64,000 nt of DNA, from assembly GCA_050247155.1 (NCBI GenBank), contig JBFWUS010000011.1, forward strand, positions 24,239 through 88,238, read 5' to 3'. The DNA comes from Mesorhizobium_G sp050247155. GTDB lineage: Bacteria > Pseudomonadota > Alphaproteobacteria > Rhizobiales > Rhizobiaceae. This document shows, piece by piece, positions 44,809 through 52,865 of the stretch. The notes beneath the pieces are model-generated. The model did no database searches. It saw only the letters and a list, made by a program, of their open reading frames with translations, and was not told the DNA's origin. The translations under genes and the position numbers were made by a program. Position 1 is the first letter of the stretch; each line of letters starts with the position of its first letter.

Positions 44809-45177
44809 TCAGAACAGTCCGCCGCCGTCCGCCACCTTGCGCTCGATCGCGCCAAGGACGACGGCGCCTTCTTCATCAGGAAAGCCGAGGGTCAGCACCT
44901 CGGACATGAATTTGCCGATCTGGCGCGGTGGGAAGTTGACGACCGCGAAGACTTGACGGCCGAGCAAGGTCTCGGGCGTGTAGTATTTGGTGATCTGTGC
45001 CGACGAACGCTTCACGCCAATAGCCGGGCCGAAGTCGACCTTCAGCTTGTAGGCCGGCTTGCGCGCTTCCGGAAATTCCTCGACCTCGACAATCGTGCCG
45101 GCGCGGATGTCGACCTTGGCGAAATCGTCGAAGGTGATCGGCGGCTTGACGTCGCCCGGCGGCACGGCGTGCGTCAT
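44809..45177 (-). CDS. tRNA-binding domain protein, CsaA-like
   Basis: A 122-residue OB-fold tRNA-binding protein. FDDFAKVDIRAGTIVEVEEF, ARKPAYKLKVDFG and VFAVVNFPPRQIGKFMSEVL match CsaA, a dimeric tRNA-binding protein with a proposed chaperone role linked to secretion. The start at ATG 45177 overlaps the YbjN stop by four bases, so translation is coupled. Confidence 0.9.
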   Translation of the reverse strand: MTHAVPPGDVKPPITFDDFAKVDIRAGTIVEVEEFPEARKPAYKLKVDFGPAIGVKRSSAQITKYYTPETLLGRQVFAVVNFPPRQIGKFMSEVLTLGFPDEEGAVVLGAIERKVADGGGLF

Positions 45178-45674
45178 GCGTTGCCGTGCGTCTCGAACAA
45201 TACGCTGGCCAGCGCATCTTTTGCCGGCGTGCCGGACCAGGAGACGAACTGGAAGGCCTGATAGTAACACTCGCAGGCCTCCAGCGCGCTGGAGAGCAGC
45301 ACCTCGACCTGAGCGCTGGTCGGCTCGGCGCCGCCTGCGAGCAGCAGCGACTGGCGGAACATGATCGCCCCCTCCTGCTCCCACAGGTCGAAATGGCCGA
45401 ACAGCATCTGCTCGTTGATCAGCGAGAGCAGTCGCATCGTCTCCAGCGCGCGGTTCTCCGGCACTTTGAGGTCGAAGGCGCATGCCAGATGCAGCGCCTC
45501 GAAGTCTTCCATCCAGGAGAAGGAGACGTGATAGTCGGCCCAGGTGCCAACAGCGGTGATCGAAATCTCGTCATCGCCCGAGCGTTCGAACGCCCATTCG
45601 TTATTGTTCGCGACCTGCTCGATCACGTCGACCGGATGCGCTTCGCGCGAATATTCGAGCTCAATCAGTTCCAT
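45174..45674 (-). CDS. YbjN domain-containing protein
   Basis: A 166-residue cytosolic protein matching the YbjN family, whose fold resembles type III secretion chaperones: MELIELEYSREAHPVDVIEQ, ALHLACAFDLKVPENRALET, EQMLFGHFDLWEQEGAIMFR. It is common in alphaproteobacteria; no biochemical role is established. Starts at 45674 or 45686 (four residues longer) are both possible; GGGA before the first favours 45674. Coupled to the csaA-like gene. Confidence 0.88.
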   Translation of the reverse strand: MELIELEYSREAHPVDVIEQVANNNEWAFERSGDDEISITAVGTWADYHVSFSWMEDFEALHLACAFDLKVPENRALETMRLLSLINEQMLFGHFDLWEQEGAIMFRQSLLLAGGAEPTSAQVEVLLSSALEACECYYQAFQFVSWSGTPAKDALASVLFETHGNA

Positions 45675-45971
45675 CAATTTTCCCATTGCCGTTGGCGCCT
45701 CGGCGCGGCGCGCTGCACACGACAAAACAAATCCACCCTGCGGGAGAGCATCTACGCGAAAGGAGGGAGGTCCCATCCGCCTATTGTCCCCGGCATGACC
45801 CGTCCCGAATCATGCAACAATTTCAGTGTATTGATGGAGAGTCGGCACGCCAGCGAATTTTTCGCAGCGCAGCACTCGGGATGTGGAAAGCGCCTGCCAA
45901 ATTGATTCAGGCGCAACCCGTAACTGACTCACGCGGCAAGGCTTTTCCGCCTTGGCGCATTGTGGAAAATT

Positions 45972-46286
45972 CTATGAAGATTTTTTTGATTTCGGTTTGG
46001 GGGCGGCGTTTTCGTTGGCCTGCGCATCGCCGGAATTAACGCCAAGCCGGGATTCGAGCGCTTCGATGCGCGCCGCAAGCTTCTTGTTTTCAGTACGCGC
46101 TTTGGCCGCCATATCGCGCACCGCCTCGAATTCCTCGCGATGGACAACATCCATAGTGTTCAGGATTCGCTCTGCCTGTGCACGAAACGCCGTTTCGACT
46201 TCCCGGCGCACGCCTTGGGCGGCGCCCGCGGCGTCGGTCAGAAGCTTGGCGAAGTCGTCGAGTATACGATTGGGTCCGGCGGCCAT
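45972..46286 (-). CDS. ubiK: Ubiquinone biosynthesis accessory factor UbiK
   Basis: A 104-residue protein with the BMFP/YqiC coiled-coil architecture: an amphipathic N-terminal helix (RILDDFAKLLTDAAGAAQGV), then REEFEAVRDMAAKARTENKK and a coiled coil ending in a Lys/Ser tail. UbiK helps assemble the ubiquinone-synthesis complex and binds lipids. The start at ATG 46286 (MAAGPNRILDD) is chosen. The gene stands alone here. Confidence 0.88.
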   Translation of the reverse strand: MAAGPNRILDDFAKLLTDAAGAAQGVRREVETAFRAQAERILNTMDVVHREEFEAVRDMAAKARTENKKLAARIEALESRLGVNSGDAQANENAAPKPKSKKSS

Positions 46287-46598
46287 GTCATCCTCGCTTT
46301 GTCTAATGTCAGGTAAGGACCGCGCCGGGCGAAAGCAAGACACAGGAACCGTCTGCGACAATGGGCGGGATCATAGAACGGGGCTGATGCTTGACCGGCC
46401 GGAATCTTTGGGACGTACGGCCGCCATTTCGCCGCAGTGTGGTCCACGGAAGTTGCAGAGATCAGGATATGGCAGAACGCCGACCAATGACGGCCGAACA
46501 GGTCCGTTCGGCGGGGTCAAAGTATAATTGTGGCGGCCGGGTGGGCGGACGCCAATGCTATTCGTGGCAGCGGCGGACCGGGTCAGTCCGCCGGAAGT
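46287..46598. other. Gap of 312 bases between ubiK and the cold-shock gene
   Basis: No convincing coding frame. A hairpin GGCGGAC (46572-46578) with GTCCGCC (46586-46592) lies just past the stop of the first cold-shock gene on the minus strand and may end its transcript, but it lacks a T-run. I see nothing else I can support. Confidence 0.5.
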
Positions 46599-46811
46599 TC
46601 AGCCAAGCGTCAAGTTGACGGCTTTCGGACCCTTGCCGCGCTTGTCGGGCTCGGTGTCGAAGCGGACCTTTTGTCCGTCTTCAAGCCCCGGAAGGCCCGA
46701 CGACTGGACGGCTGAAATGTGAACGAAGACATCCTTGCCGCCATCGTCCGGAGTGATGAACCCGAACCCCTTGGCGTGATTGAAGAACTTGACTGTGCCG
46801 GACTGCGGCAT
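46599..46811 (-). CDS. Cold-shock protein, CspA family (copy 1)
   Basis: A 70-residue single cold-shock domain that binds single-stranded RNA and DNA. RNP1 is seen as KGFGFITPDD and RNP2 as DVFVHISAV. Paralogous to the gene at 47159, about 350 bases away in the same direction. The long gap upstream is consistent with an extended 5' UTR of the kind that regulates csp mRNAs. Confidence 0.95.
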   Translation of the reverse strand: MPQSGTVKFFNHAKGFGFITPDDGGKDVFVHISAVQSSGLPGLEDGQKVRFDTEPDKRGKGPKAVNLTLG

Positions 46812-47095
46812 GGAGAACTCCTTGCTATCCCATCTGCATGCTTAACCGCCGGGAGATGTTCCCGTGGGGCCTCGGTCGTTTACTGGAGGAGAAGAAACAG
46901 TTCCCATCGCCTTGTTTCAGTCTGACGCGCCTGCTTATGCGACCTTGCCGCGTGACTTGTTCGTCATCTTTCAGGCAAGCAGTTTCCGCTCTCCGGGCCG
47001 GCAAATGCCCGAAGCGTGAATTAGTCCTTTATTTTGTATCAGGGGGCAAGTGAAAGTTTTCGCGCCGCCAGGAGCGCGAACATAAGGCAAAGCAA
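46812..47095. other. Probable long 5' leader of cold-shock gene 1
   Basis: This gap holds no gene. A 13-base motif TGCATGMTTAACC (46835-46847) recurs at 47454-47466 in the leader of the second cold-shock gene. A Shine-Dalgarno-like AAGGAG lies just before the csp start. Cold-shock genes typically have long, structured leaders. Confidence 0.5.
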
Positions 47096-47122
47096 AGGGC
47101 GCGGCGAAGACCGCCGCGCCCT
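47096..47122 (-). terminator. Rho-independent terminator of cold-shock gene 2
   Basis: AGGGCGCGGCG pairs perfectly with CGCCGCGCCCT across a five-base loop. On the minus strand it is followed by TTTGCTTTG. It lies 36 bases after the stop codon of the gene at 47159. Confidence 0.75.
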
Positions 47123-47158
47123 GAAAGGCAGTTTGCACGCCAAAGTTAGCCGCGGAAA

Positions 47159-47371
47159 TTACTCCGCGCGCAGGTTCACCGCCTTCGGGCCTTTGCCCAT
47201 GCGGTCCGGCTCGACATCGAACGATACCTTCTGGCCGTCAACGAGAGTGCGAAGGCCAGACTTTTCGATCGCGGAGATGTGGACAAATACATCCTTTGCG
47301 CCGCCTTCCGGCGTGATGAAGCCGAAGCCTTTGGTTGCATTGAAAAATTTTACGGTGCCGGTCTGGGCCAT
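47159..47371 (-). CDS. Cold-shock protein, CspA family (copy 2)
   Basis: A 70-residue cold-shock domain with RNP1 KGFGFITPEG and RNP2 DVFVHISAI. It is a clear paralogue of copy 1. The start at ATG 47371 (MAQTGTVKFFN) fits the family; the longer frame to 47458 reads through the leader. It has its own terminator, so the two copies are transcribed separately. Confidence 0.95.
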   Translation of the reverse strand: MAQTGTVKFFNATKGFGFITPEGGAKDVFVHISAIEKSGLRTLVDGQKVSFDVEPDRMGKGPKAVNLRAE

Positions 47372-47614
47372 GTTGGGGAAGCTCCTTCGCCCTGTCAGTC
47401 TGTTGGCGCTACCGCTGGAGATAGCGCCGGTGGTTATTTGGCGGTCATGCGGATGCATGATTAACCCCCCGCCAAAAGCGGGGCCGTCAGATATTCACGA
47501 TGTCGGGGAAAGGGTCGTCCAAAACGTTCCAGTCTCCGGGTCAGCAAATGCCCGATCACAGAATATATCGCATGGACACAGGAGAGAGGCAAGGCCGCGC
47601 TGCAACTTCCGCAC

Positions 47615-48418
47615 TCAACCTATACCATGGGATGGTGGGGTGGCGGCCTCTTCGACCTTAATGGAGAGGATGTCGGTGTAGTCGAGATAGTCTGGGCCGT
47701 CGCCACGTGCGGCGAGCGTGTCGGCTACAACAACGCGCGCCATCTGGTCCAGGATCAGGCCTTGCGGTGCTTCCGGCCAGGCAAACACGCCTGATGCCGT
47801 CGCGCCGAATTTGATGTCATGACAAACAAGATCGACCGTCACGCGCCAATTTTTCAGCGGCCTGTCGGCCGGCGGTTGCGGTGGCCTGGGAAGTTCGAAC
47901 AGGCTCGCGACATGAATGGTCAGCGGTTCGGCAATGGTTATCCCCTTGTCGCGCAATTTGGCCCGCGCTTCCTCCCCATACGTTTCCAAGAGGTCCGGCG
48001 GCTTCGGACGCCAGGTGCTGCTGAAGAAGTGGAGCAGCCACGTTGCGTTCTGCGTCGCGTCGGAAAAGAGCAGCGCTGCATAGAAGCGGCGTGGTTCGGG
48101 CTGAAGCGCTTTCCAATCTGTTTCGGCAGGCGTTGCCGGCTGGTCGATGTAATATTGCAACCACTCCTTGCCGCGATAGCCGTTGCCGATCACGGCGCAG
48201 TCTTCGCCATAGATATGCCAGAGCGTCGAGAGTTCGTCGGCAGACGTACCGGGCTTACGCAGTTCCTCGACCGAGGCGCGAACCCGCGCCTGCGCATAGG
48301 CCTGCGCCGTCTCAAGGTTCTGAAAACCGCGTACCAGATGCTCGCCATCAGGCTCGCCGGTGCGGGCCATATCGAAGACGAGCACCGAGTATTCGGGTTT
48401 GGTTTCTTGCCGGGACAT
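47615..48418 (-). CDS. Hypothetical protein (267 aa)
   Basis: A 267-residue soluble protein with no recognised domain. It starts YSVLVFDMARTGEPDGEHLV and includes a helical stretch (FQNLETAQAYAQARVRASVE), an aromatic-rich centre (GYRGKEWLQYYIDQP) and C-terminal FGATASGVFAWPEAPQG. The start at ATG 48418 is chosen; the frame continues to 49237 but that part lies opposite the Kazal gene. Divergent from the Kazal lipoprotein gene with 105 bases between. Confidence 0.65.
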   Translation of the reverse strand: MSRQETKPEYSVLVFDMARTGEPDGEHLVRGFQNLETAQAYAQARVRASVEELRKPGTSADELSTLWHIYGEDCAVIGNGYRGKEWLQYYIDQPATPAETDWKALQPEPRRFYAALLFSDATQNATWLLHFFSSTWRPKPPDLLETYGEEARAKLRDKGITIAEPLTIHVASLFELPRPPQPPADRPLKNWRVTVDLVCHDIKFGATASGVFAWPEAPQGLILDQMARVVVADTLAARGDGPDYLDYTDILSIKVEEAATPPSHGIG

Positions 48419-48523
48419 CGCGTGAAGATCGCAGGGGCGAACAGAAGCAGCAAGACGCCGTTGCATTTGCTGGCGATTTGGCGAGGATCGGAACGGATGC
48501 GGACGGGGGCAGGAGAGAGGAAC

Positions 48524-49057
48524 ATGCTCGGTTTGAAATCTTTGATTCCACTGCGCTGGCTGGCTGCCCTTGTCAGCCTGATTACGCTGTCGTCCTGCGT
48601 GGTCGTGGAGGAGGGGCCGAGGCCGATTCCGGACGATGGCCCTCGAGTGTGTACCGCCGAATATGTGCCGGTGTGCGCTAGCGACGGTCGCGACCGGCGC
48701 ACGTTCAGCAACGCCTGCCTGGCACGCCGTGCCGGCTATGACGTCGAGCGACGCGGCGAATGCCGCCGGGAGCGCCCGCAGGAGCCGCAAATCTGTACAC
48801 GCCAATACGATCCGGTCTGCGGCGAGCGGCGCGGCAACCGGCGCACGTTCGGCAACGCTTGCGAGGCCGACGCGGCAGGTTTCCGCATCGTAGGCCAAGG
48901 CGAGTGCCGCCGGCAGATCCCGGATGAAGATCGAGCCGCTTGCACCCGCGAATATGCGCCGGTTTGCGCGCGGCGCGGCGACAGCATCCGGACGTTTGGA
49001 AATGCCTGCGAGGCGCGGGTGAATGATTATAGGATTATCAGTGATGGGGCTTGCTGA
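48524..49057 (+). CDS. Lipoprotein with three Kazal-type inhibitor domains
   Basis: A 177-residue predicted lipoprotein: a signal peptide with lipobox LSSC, then three consecutive Kazal-like repeats of about 38 residues. Each has the pattern C-x4-Y-x-PVC, a T-F-x-N-A-C segment, and a final G-x-C (CTAEYVPVC, CTRQYDPVC, CTREYAPVC). Kazal domains inhibit serine proteases. A strong AGGAGAG precedes ATG 48524. A cell-envelope protein that inhibits foreign or self proteases is a reasonable inference, but no target is evident. Confidence 0.85.
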   Translation: MLGLKSLIPLRWLAALVSLITLSSCVVVEEGPRPIPDDGPRVCTAEYVPVCASDGRDRRTFSNACLARRAGYDVERRGECRRERPQEPQICTRQYDPVCGERRGNRRTFGNACEADAAGFRIVGQGECRRQIPDEDRAACTREYAPVCARRGDSIRTFGNACEARVNDYRIISDGAC

Positions 49058-49081
49058 GTAGAGCAGACGGCCTACCCGCAG

Positions 49082-49130
49082 GTTCCACCCCCTCCGGCCC
49101 TTCGGGGGTTCGAAGGACGGTGGGGTGGTT
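49082..49130. repeat. Degenerate fragment of a palindromic repeat
   Basis: CCACCCCCTCCGGCCCTTCG followed by GGGGGTTCGAAGGACGGTGGGG resembles one arm of the element at 19640-19805 (GTCCGAAGGACGGTGGGGTC). It lies downstream of the Kazal gene and has no second arm. Confidence 0.5.
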
Positions 49131-49203
49131 GCAACTGATCCGCTGCGTAAGAAATCCGGGCGCGACGCGGCCTCCGCGCCCGATATCGTCATTTTGGGCT
49201 GGA

Positions 49204-49632
49204 TCAGGCCGCGTTCACGGGCGCGTTCATCGCCCACAGAACGCCAAACTTGTCCCGGACCTGGCCCCAGCGATCACCCCAGAACATGACCTGCAAGGGC
49301 ATGACGATCTCGCTGCCGGCATCGACGGCGCGCTTCCACCAGCTATCGATCTCGTCATTGGTGAGATGAAGCTGGAGGACAAAGGCCTGCGGCTTTTCAT
49401 AGGCGTGGCCGTAGTCCGGATAAAAATCCGAAATCATCAGGGACGAGCCGTTGATGTAGACATGCACGTGCATGGTGCGGCCTTGCTCGTCGGGCTCCAC
49501 CTTGTGCAGGGTCTGCGCGCCAAAGGCGTCGGCATAGAAATCGGCGGCTTTCAGGGCGCCGTCGACGCTGATGTAAGGGCAAAGCCCGCCAAGCACCTTC
49601 GGGTCGTTGGCATTGATGGTCTGCGCATTCAT
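49204..49632 (-). CDS. VOC-superfamily protein, PhnB/glyoxalase-like
   Basis: A 142-residue protein of the vicinal-oxygen-chelate superfamily, PhnB subgroup: PYISVDGALKAADFYADAFG, the HVHVYINGSSLMISD segment, and VMFWGDRWGQVRDKFGVLWA at the end. Many are annotated as 3-demethylubiquinone methyltransferase-like or glyoxalase-like, but activity is unproven. The gene is monocistronic and lies downstream of ABC-F. Confidence 0.88.
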   Translation of the reverse strand: MNAQTINANDPKVLGGLCPYISVDGALKAADFYADAFGAQTLHKVEPDEQGRTMHVHVYINGSSLMISDFYPDYGHAYEKPQAFVLQLHLTNDEIDSWWKRAVDAGSEIVMPLQVMFWGDRWGQVRDKFGVLWAMNAPVNAA

Positions 49633-49700
49633 TTTTTTTGCTCCTCAATGGGTTCAGCCAGAGTGGCTGCGCAAAGGACGAAATACAAATCCGGTTCCCG

Positions 49701-49732
49701 ACATCGCCGGCGGAAAAATCCGTCGGCGATGT
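49701..49732 (-). terminator. Long perfect hairpin after the ABC-F gene
   Basis: A 14-bp stem with one G-U pair (49701-49714 with 49719-49732) and a four-base AAAA loop lies just beyond the ABC-F stop codon. No T-run follows, so it may act as a Rho-independent terminator of weak type or protect the 3' end of the mRNA. Confidence 0.55.
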
Positions 49733-49740
49733 GGCTTTGA

Positions 49741-51267
49741 TCAACCGCGATCACTGGCCGCCGCGGTGAAGAACGGCTCCGGGCTGTCGATCTCAACCAG
49801 CCTGCGGCGCTCGATCAGCCAGAAACGGTTGCCGATCGCGCGGATGAAGGAACGGTCGTGCGAGGCGAGCACGCAGCTTGCCTCGTGCTGTAGCAACTCG
49901 TCTTCCAGCGTTTCCTGCCCATCGATGTCGAGGTGATTGGTCGGTTCGTCGAGGAGGTAAAAGTTGGGATTGGTCAGCCGCAGCGTCAGCAACATTAGAC
50001 GCGCCTTCTGGCCGCCCGAGAGCAGAACCAAAGGCTTGTCCTGCAACTCGACCGCGATGCCCGCGCCGGCAAGCAGCGAGCGCACGCGCTGGTCGCCGAG
50101 TTCAAAGCCGCGGTTGAGCAGATCGAACGGGCTACGCTTGCCGCCGAACTGTTCCAGCGCCTGGTCGCCATAGCCGAGCACGACAGACGGCGTGACCTTT
50201 ACGCCGTCGGTCGATCCCGGTGTTTCGATGGCGCGGCGGATCAGCTCGATGAGGCGCGACTTGCCGACGCCATTGCCGCCGAGCAGCACGATGCGGTCGC
50301 CTTGCGCGATGCCGATCTTGCCGGTCTTGAACAGAACTTCGCCGGCTGGCGTGGTGACTGGAACGTCGTCGAGACTGACCAGCAGTTTGGCGTGCGTGCC
50401 GCGATTGGCGAGTTTGATCGCGCCGGCAGACCGTTCCCTGTGCGCGGGCGCTGCTGCTTCTTCGATGCGCTCGGCGCGCGCCTTGAGCTGCTTCGTCTTC
50501 ACCGTGAGCAGGTCGCTGCCCGAATTGATGCCGATATTGTTCAGCTTCGCCGCCTGCCGACGGAGTTGCTGCGCAATCTTCATGTCGCGCTCATACTGCC
50601 GTTCGAGCGAGGCATCGACTTCGGCCAGTGCTCCCCGGGCGCGTGAATAGGGCAGGGCGAATAGCGGCGAAGCATCCGGGCGCAGAAATAGTGTGCGGTT
50701 GGTCACCGCATCAAGGAAAGCGCGGTCGTGGCTGGCGACGATGACCGGCATGTCGCGCGGCAAGCCGGCAAGCCAGCTTTCCAGACGCGCGATCTTGGCA
50801 AGGTCGAGATGGTTGGTCGGCTCGTCGAGCAGCAACGCGTCGGGTTCGGCGACGGCGACATGCGCCAGCAGCGCTATGCGCTGCCAGCCGCCGGACAATT
50901 CCGAAACTTTGCGCGTGCGCAGGTTTTCCGGGACGGCGAGGTCGTCGAGGATGATGTCGACGCGCCAGCTCTCGTCCTCGCGCTGGTGCGGCTCGAGCGC
51001 GGCGGCGACCGCCTCGGTGAAGGTCAGCGGTAGCAGCGAAGCCGGTACCTCCTGACGGACATAGCCGACGCGCATGCCGCGCGAACGGGTGATGTCACCG
51101 CCGGTTGGCTCCATTTCGCCGGCGAGGCAGCGCAGCAGAGTGGACTTGCCGCGGCCATTGGCGGCGACGAGTCCGAGGCGATCGCCCGGGCCGACGACGA
51201 CGGTGAGGTTGGCAAAGAGCGGCGCGTTCAGCGACACGCCAACGGATTTCAGGCTGATCTGGGCCAT
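49741..51267 (-). CDS. ABC-F family ATPase
   Basis: A 508-residue soluble protein with two ABC ATPase domains and no membrane segment. The first has the Walker A variant AANGRGKST and signature LSGGW; the second has GGNGVGKSR, LSGGQ and FYLLDEPTNHLDIDG. The linker between them is of ABC-F type. ABC-F proteins act on the ribosome, either relieving antibiotics or rescuing stalled translation. The start at ATG 51267 (MAQISLKSVG) is chosen. A probable leader peptide lies upstream (51396-51467), suggesting translation-responsive control. Confidence 0.88.
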   Translation of the reverse strand: MAQISLKSVGVSLNAPLFANLTVVVGPGDRLGLVAANGRGKSTLLRCLAGEMEPTGGDITRSRGMRVGYVRQEVPASLLPLTFTEAVAAALEPHQREDESWRVDIILDDLAVPENLRTRKVSELSGGWQRIALLAHVAVAEPDALLLDEPTNHLDLAKIARLESWLAGLPRDMPVIVASHDRAFLDAVTNRTLFLRPDASPLFALPYSRARGALAEVDASLERQYERDMKIAQQLRRQAAKLNNIGINSGSDLLTVKTKQLKARAERIEEAAAPAHRERSAGAIKLANRGTHAKLLVSLDDVPVTTPAGEVLFKTGKIGIAQGDRIVLLGGNGVGKSRLIELIRRAIETPGSTDGVKVTPSVVLGYGDQALEQFGGKRSPFDLLNRGFELGDQRVRSLLAGAGIAVELQDKPLVLLSGGQKARLMLLTLRLTNPNFYLLDEPTNHLDIDGQETLEDELLQHEASCVLASHDRSFIRAIGNRFWLIERRRLVEIDSPEPFFTAAASDRG

Positions 51268-51577
51268 TTTTTTAAACTCTGGTTTGCCGGACGGCGCGCG
51301 GCGCGGCCTCGGCGGTATCGTTCCGCGCTGCCAGACAGGCGGCGCGACGAGGGGCAAACCAGGAAAAAGAGCGGGAAAACCCGGACCGTTTCAGGTCAGC
51401 CCTGCAAGCAAGCTCGCAGGGCGTGGACAGGGCCGCGCTGACGATGGTGACGGAAAAACGTGATCACGCAGCCCTCCTTTCGAAACGGGTTGAAAGCGCG
51501 CGGCGTATACACCGAGGAACAGGGTTGTGGCAAGATGATGTTGCCCGTCTTGTCGTAAGCAGATGATGTTGCCCGTC
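51268..51577 (-). promoter_or_regulatory. ABC-F leader region with 18-bp direct repeat
   Basis: This gap contains the candidate leader peptide (51396-51467). It also contains two copies of AGATGATGTTGCCCGTCT, at 51533-51550 and 51561-51578, spaced 28 bases apart; the second reaches the LysR stop codon. The repeat looks like a recent local duplication. The ABC-F promoter should lie between 51480 and 51577. Confidence 0.55.
51396..51467 (-). CDS. Candidate leader peptide (23 aa) for the ABC-F gene
   Basis: A GTG at 51467 follows a perfect AAGGAGG (51479-51473) with five-base spacing and opens a 23-codon frame that begins with M-I-T-F-F-R-H-H-R-Q and is rich in Arg and His. Around its stop codon, CCTGCAAGC (51400-51408) and GCTCGCAGG (51411-51419) form a hairpin that overlaps the end of the frame. 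Such an arrangement is known for ABC-F antibiotic-resistance genes, where a stalled ribosome controls attenuation. The role here is inferred. Confidence 0.5.
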   Translation of the reverse strand: MITFFRHHRQRGPVHALRACLQG

Positions 51578-52450
51578 TCAAGCCACACGCGCCGAGCGCG
51601 TACCGACGACGTCGCGGATATGGTTCGCGAGCTCCGCCGCGAGAGGCGTCGCGCCGGCATGTGGCACATACAGGTTGATCCAGAAATTCAGCAGAGGCGG
51701 CATGCCGTGGCGTTCGCCAAGAATTTCAAAGTCGGGCGGCACCGTGCACGCCAGCAAAGGCGCCACGGCGATGTCGGCTTCCAGTGTGGCCAATATCGGA
51801 TCGAAATTCTTGTCTTCGCAAACCCAGCGCCAGGTTCGACCGACATCAGCGAGCGCTTTCAGCGCATACGGCCGCAGCGAACAGGTCTCGTCGTCGGTAG
51901 ATATCGGCAAAGGATCGCGTTCGTAGGCTTGGCCGCCTTTGGCGCCGACCCAGACGAGTGGGTCCGACAGCAGCGTCACGCCGTTGTGCCCGCATTTCTT
52001 CTCGACGGTAAAGGTCAGGTCCACTTCGCCGCGATCGAGTTTTTCCAAGAGCCGTTGGGTCGTCTCGCAAACCAGCGACACACGCACGCGGGGCCAAGCC
52101 TGGTCGAACTGCTTGAGAATCGGCGCGCCGAAGCAGCGGACGAAATCGGACGGCATGCCGAGCCTGATCTCGCCCTCGAACTCGGCTTCGTTCATGGCCG
52201 ACCAGACCTCGTCATTGTTGCGCACCATCCGGCGCGCCTGGACAACAAGCCGCTGGCCGGTTGGCGTGAGCTTCATGCCCTTGCGGTCGCGCTCGAAAAG
52301 CTGGGCGCTAAAATGATCCTCCAGCCGCTTGATCTGCAGGCTGACGGCCGCCTGGGTGAGATTGAGTACCCGCGCTGAACTGGTCATACCACCGGTGTCG
52401 ACCACGGCCAGAAAGGCGCGCAGCAGGCCGATATCGATGTTGTTGGGCAT
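51578..52450 (-). CDS. LysR-family transcriptional regulator
   Basis: A 290-residue regulator with an N-terminal winged helix (LLRAFLAVVDTGGMTSSARV, LNLTQAAVSLQIKRLEDHF) and a LysR effector domain (residues 95-285). It is divergent from a DUF1127 gene; the gap holds TTATT-N8-AATAA (52474-52491), which fits the T-N11-A rule for LysR binding. The likely targets are its own promoter and the DUF1127 gene. Ligand not predictable. Confidence 0.93.
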   Translation of the reverse strand: MPNNIDIGLLRAFLAVVDTGGMTSSARVLNLTQAAVSLQIKRLEDHFSAQLFERDRKGMKLTPTGQRLVVQARRMVRNNDEVWSAMNEAEFEGEIRLGMPSDFVRCFGAPILKQFDQAWPRVRVSLVCETTQRLLEKLDRGEVDLTFTVEKKCGHNGVTLLSDPLVWVGAKGGQAYERDPLPISTDDETCSLRPYALKALADVGRTWRWVCEDKNFDPILATLEADIAVAPLLACTVPPDFEILGERHGMPPLLNFWINLYVPHAGATPLAAELANHIRDVVGTRSARVA

Positions 52451-52473
52451 CGCCTAAGCTCATAACGGTTGCT

Positions 52474-52491
52474 TATTGGCGGCATAATAAA
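52474..52491. promoter_or_regulatory. Probable LysR-type operator
   Basis: TTATT (52474-52478) and AATAA (52487-52491) form an inverted repeat separated by eight bases, in the intergenic region between the divergent LysR and DUF1127 genes. It contains the T-N11-A spacing of LysR sites. Confidence 0.5.
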
Positions 52492-52553
52492 CATTCGTTT
52501 CCCTTATGCAATTGATCTGGCTAGGCTCGGGCTCTCTTCAAAAGGAGACGACA

Positions 52554-52865
52554 ATGGCGATGCCGCTTGAACGCGGCAGGGCACATGGCCCTGCCCGAAC
52601 GAAAACCTATGCGCCTGAAGTGCTGTTCAACGCTGTGCTGGACCTGTGGTGGCGCGCCATGGCGGCGCTGGCGCAATGGCGCGCGCGGCGCGATCTCGAA
52701 GGGCTCGACGACGGGGCGTTGAAGGATATCGGCGTACCGCGTGGCGGGATTGAATGGGTGGCGAAGAACGGTCGGGAATGGATGACCACCACGCCCGATG
52801 CCTATCGCTTCAGGAACGCCCAGGCATTGCGCCCGGACGCCAGAACGACACTCCGGCGCACGTAG
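52554..52865 (+). CDS. DUF1127 (YjiS-like) domain protein
   Basis: A 103-residue basic protein whose centre has the DUF1127 signature: WRAMAALAQWRARRDLEGLD followed by DGALKDIGVPRGGIEW. AAAGGAGA precedes ATG 52554. Small DUF1127 proteins in Agrobacterium and other alphaproteobacteria affect phosphate and carbon metabolism through RNA; this longer version has extra N- and C-terminal segments. Divergent from a LysR regulator. Its last 64 bases overlap the convergent AIG2-like gene. Confidence 0.85.
   Translation: MAMPLERGRAHGPARTKTYAPEVLFNAVLDLWWRAMAALAQWRARRDLEGLDDGALKDIGVPRGGIEWVAKNGREWMTTTPDAYRFRNAQALRPDARTTLRRT

Noticed and set aside
47819..48523. Plus-strand upstream extension of the Kazal gene
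   Set aside because: The frame is open but overlaps the unknown minus-strand gene. A strong ribosome-binding site and signal peptide mark the start at 48524.
48419..49237. Upstream extension of the 267-residue unknown gene
   Set aside because: It is opposite the Kazal gene and its composition is repetitive. The ATG at 48418 gives a normal protein.
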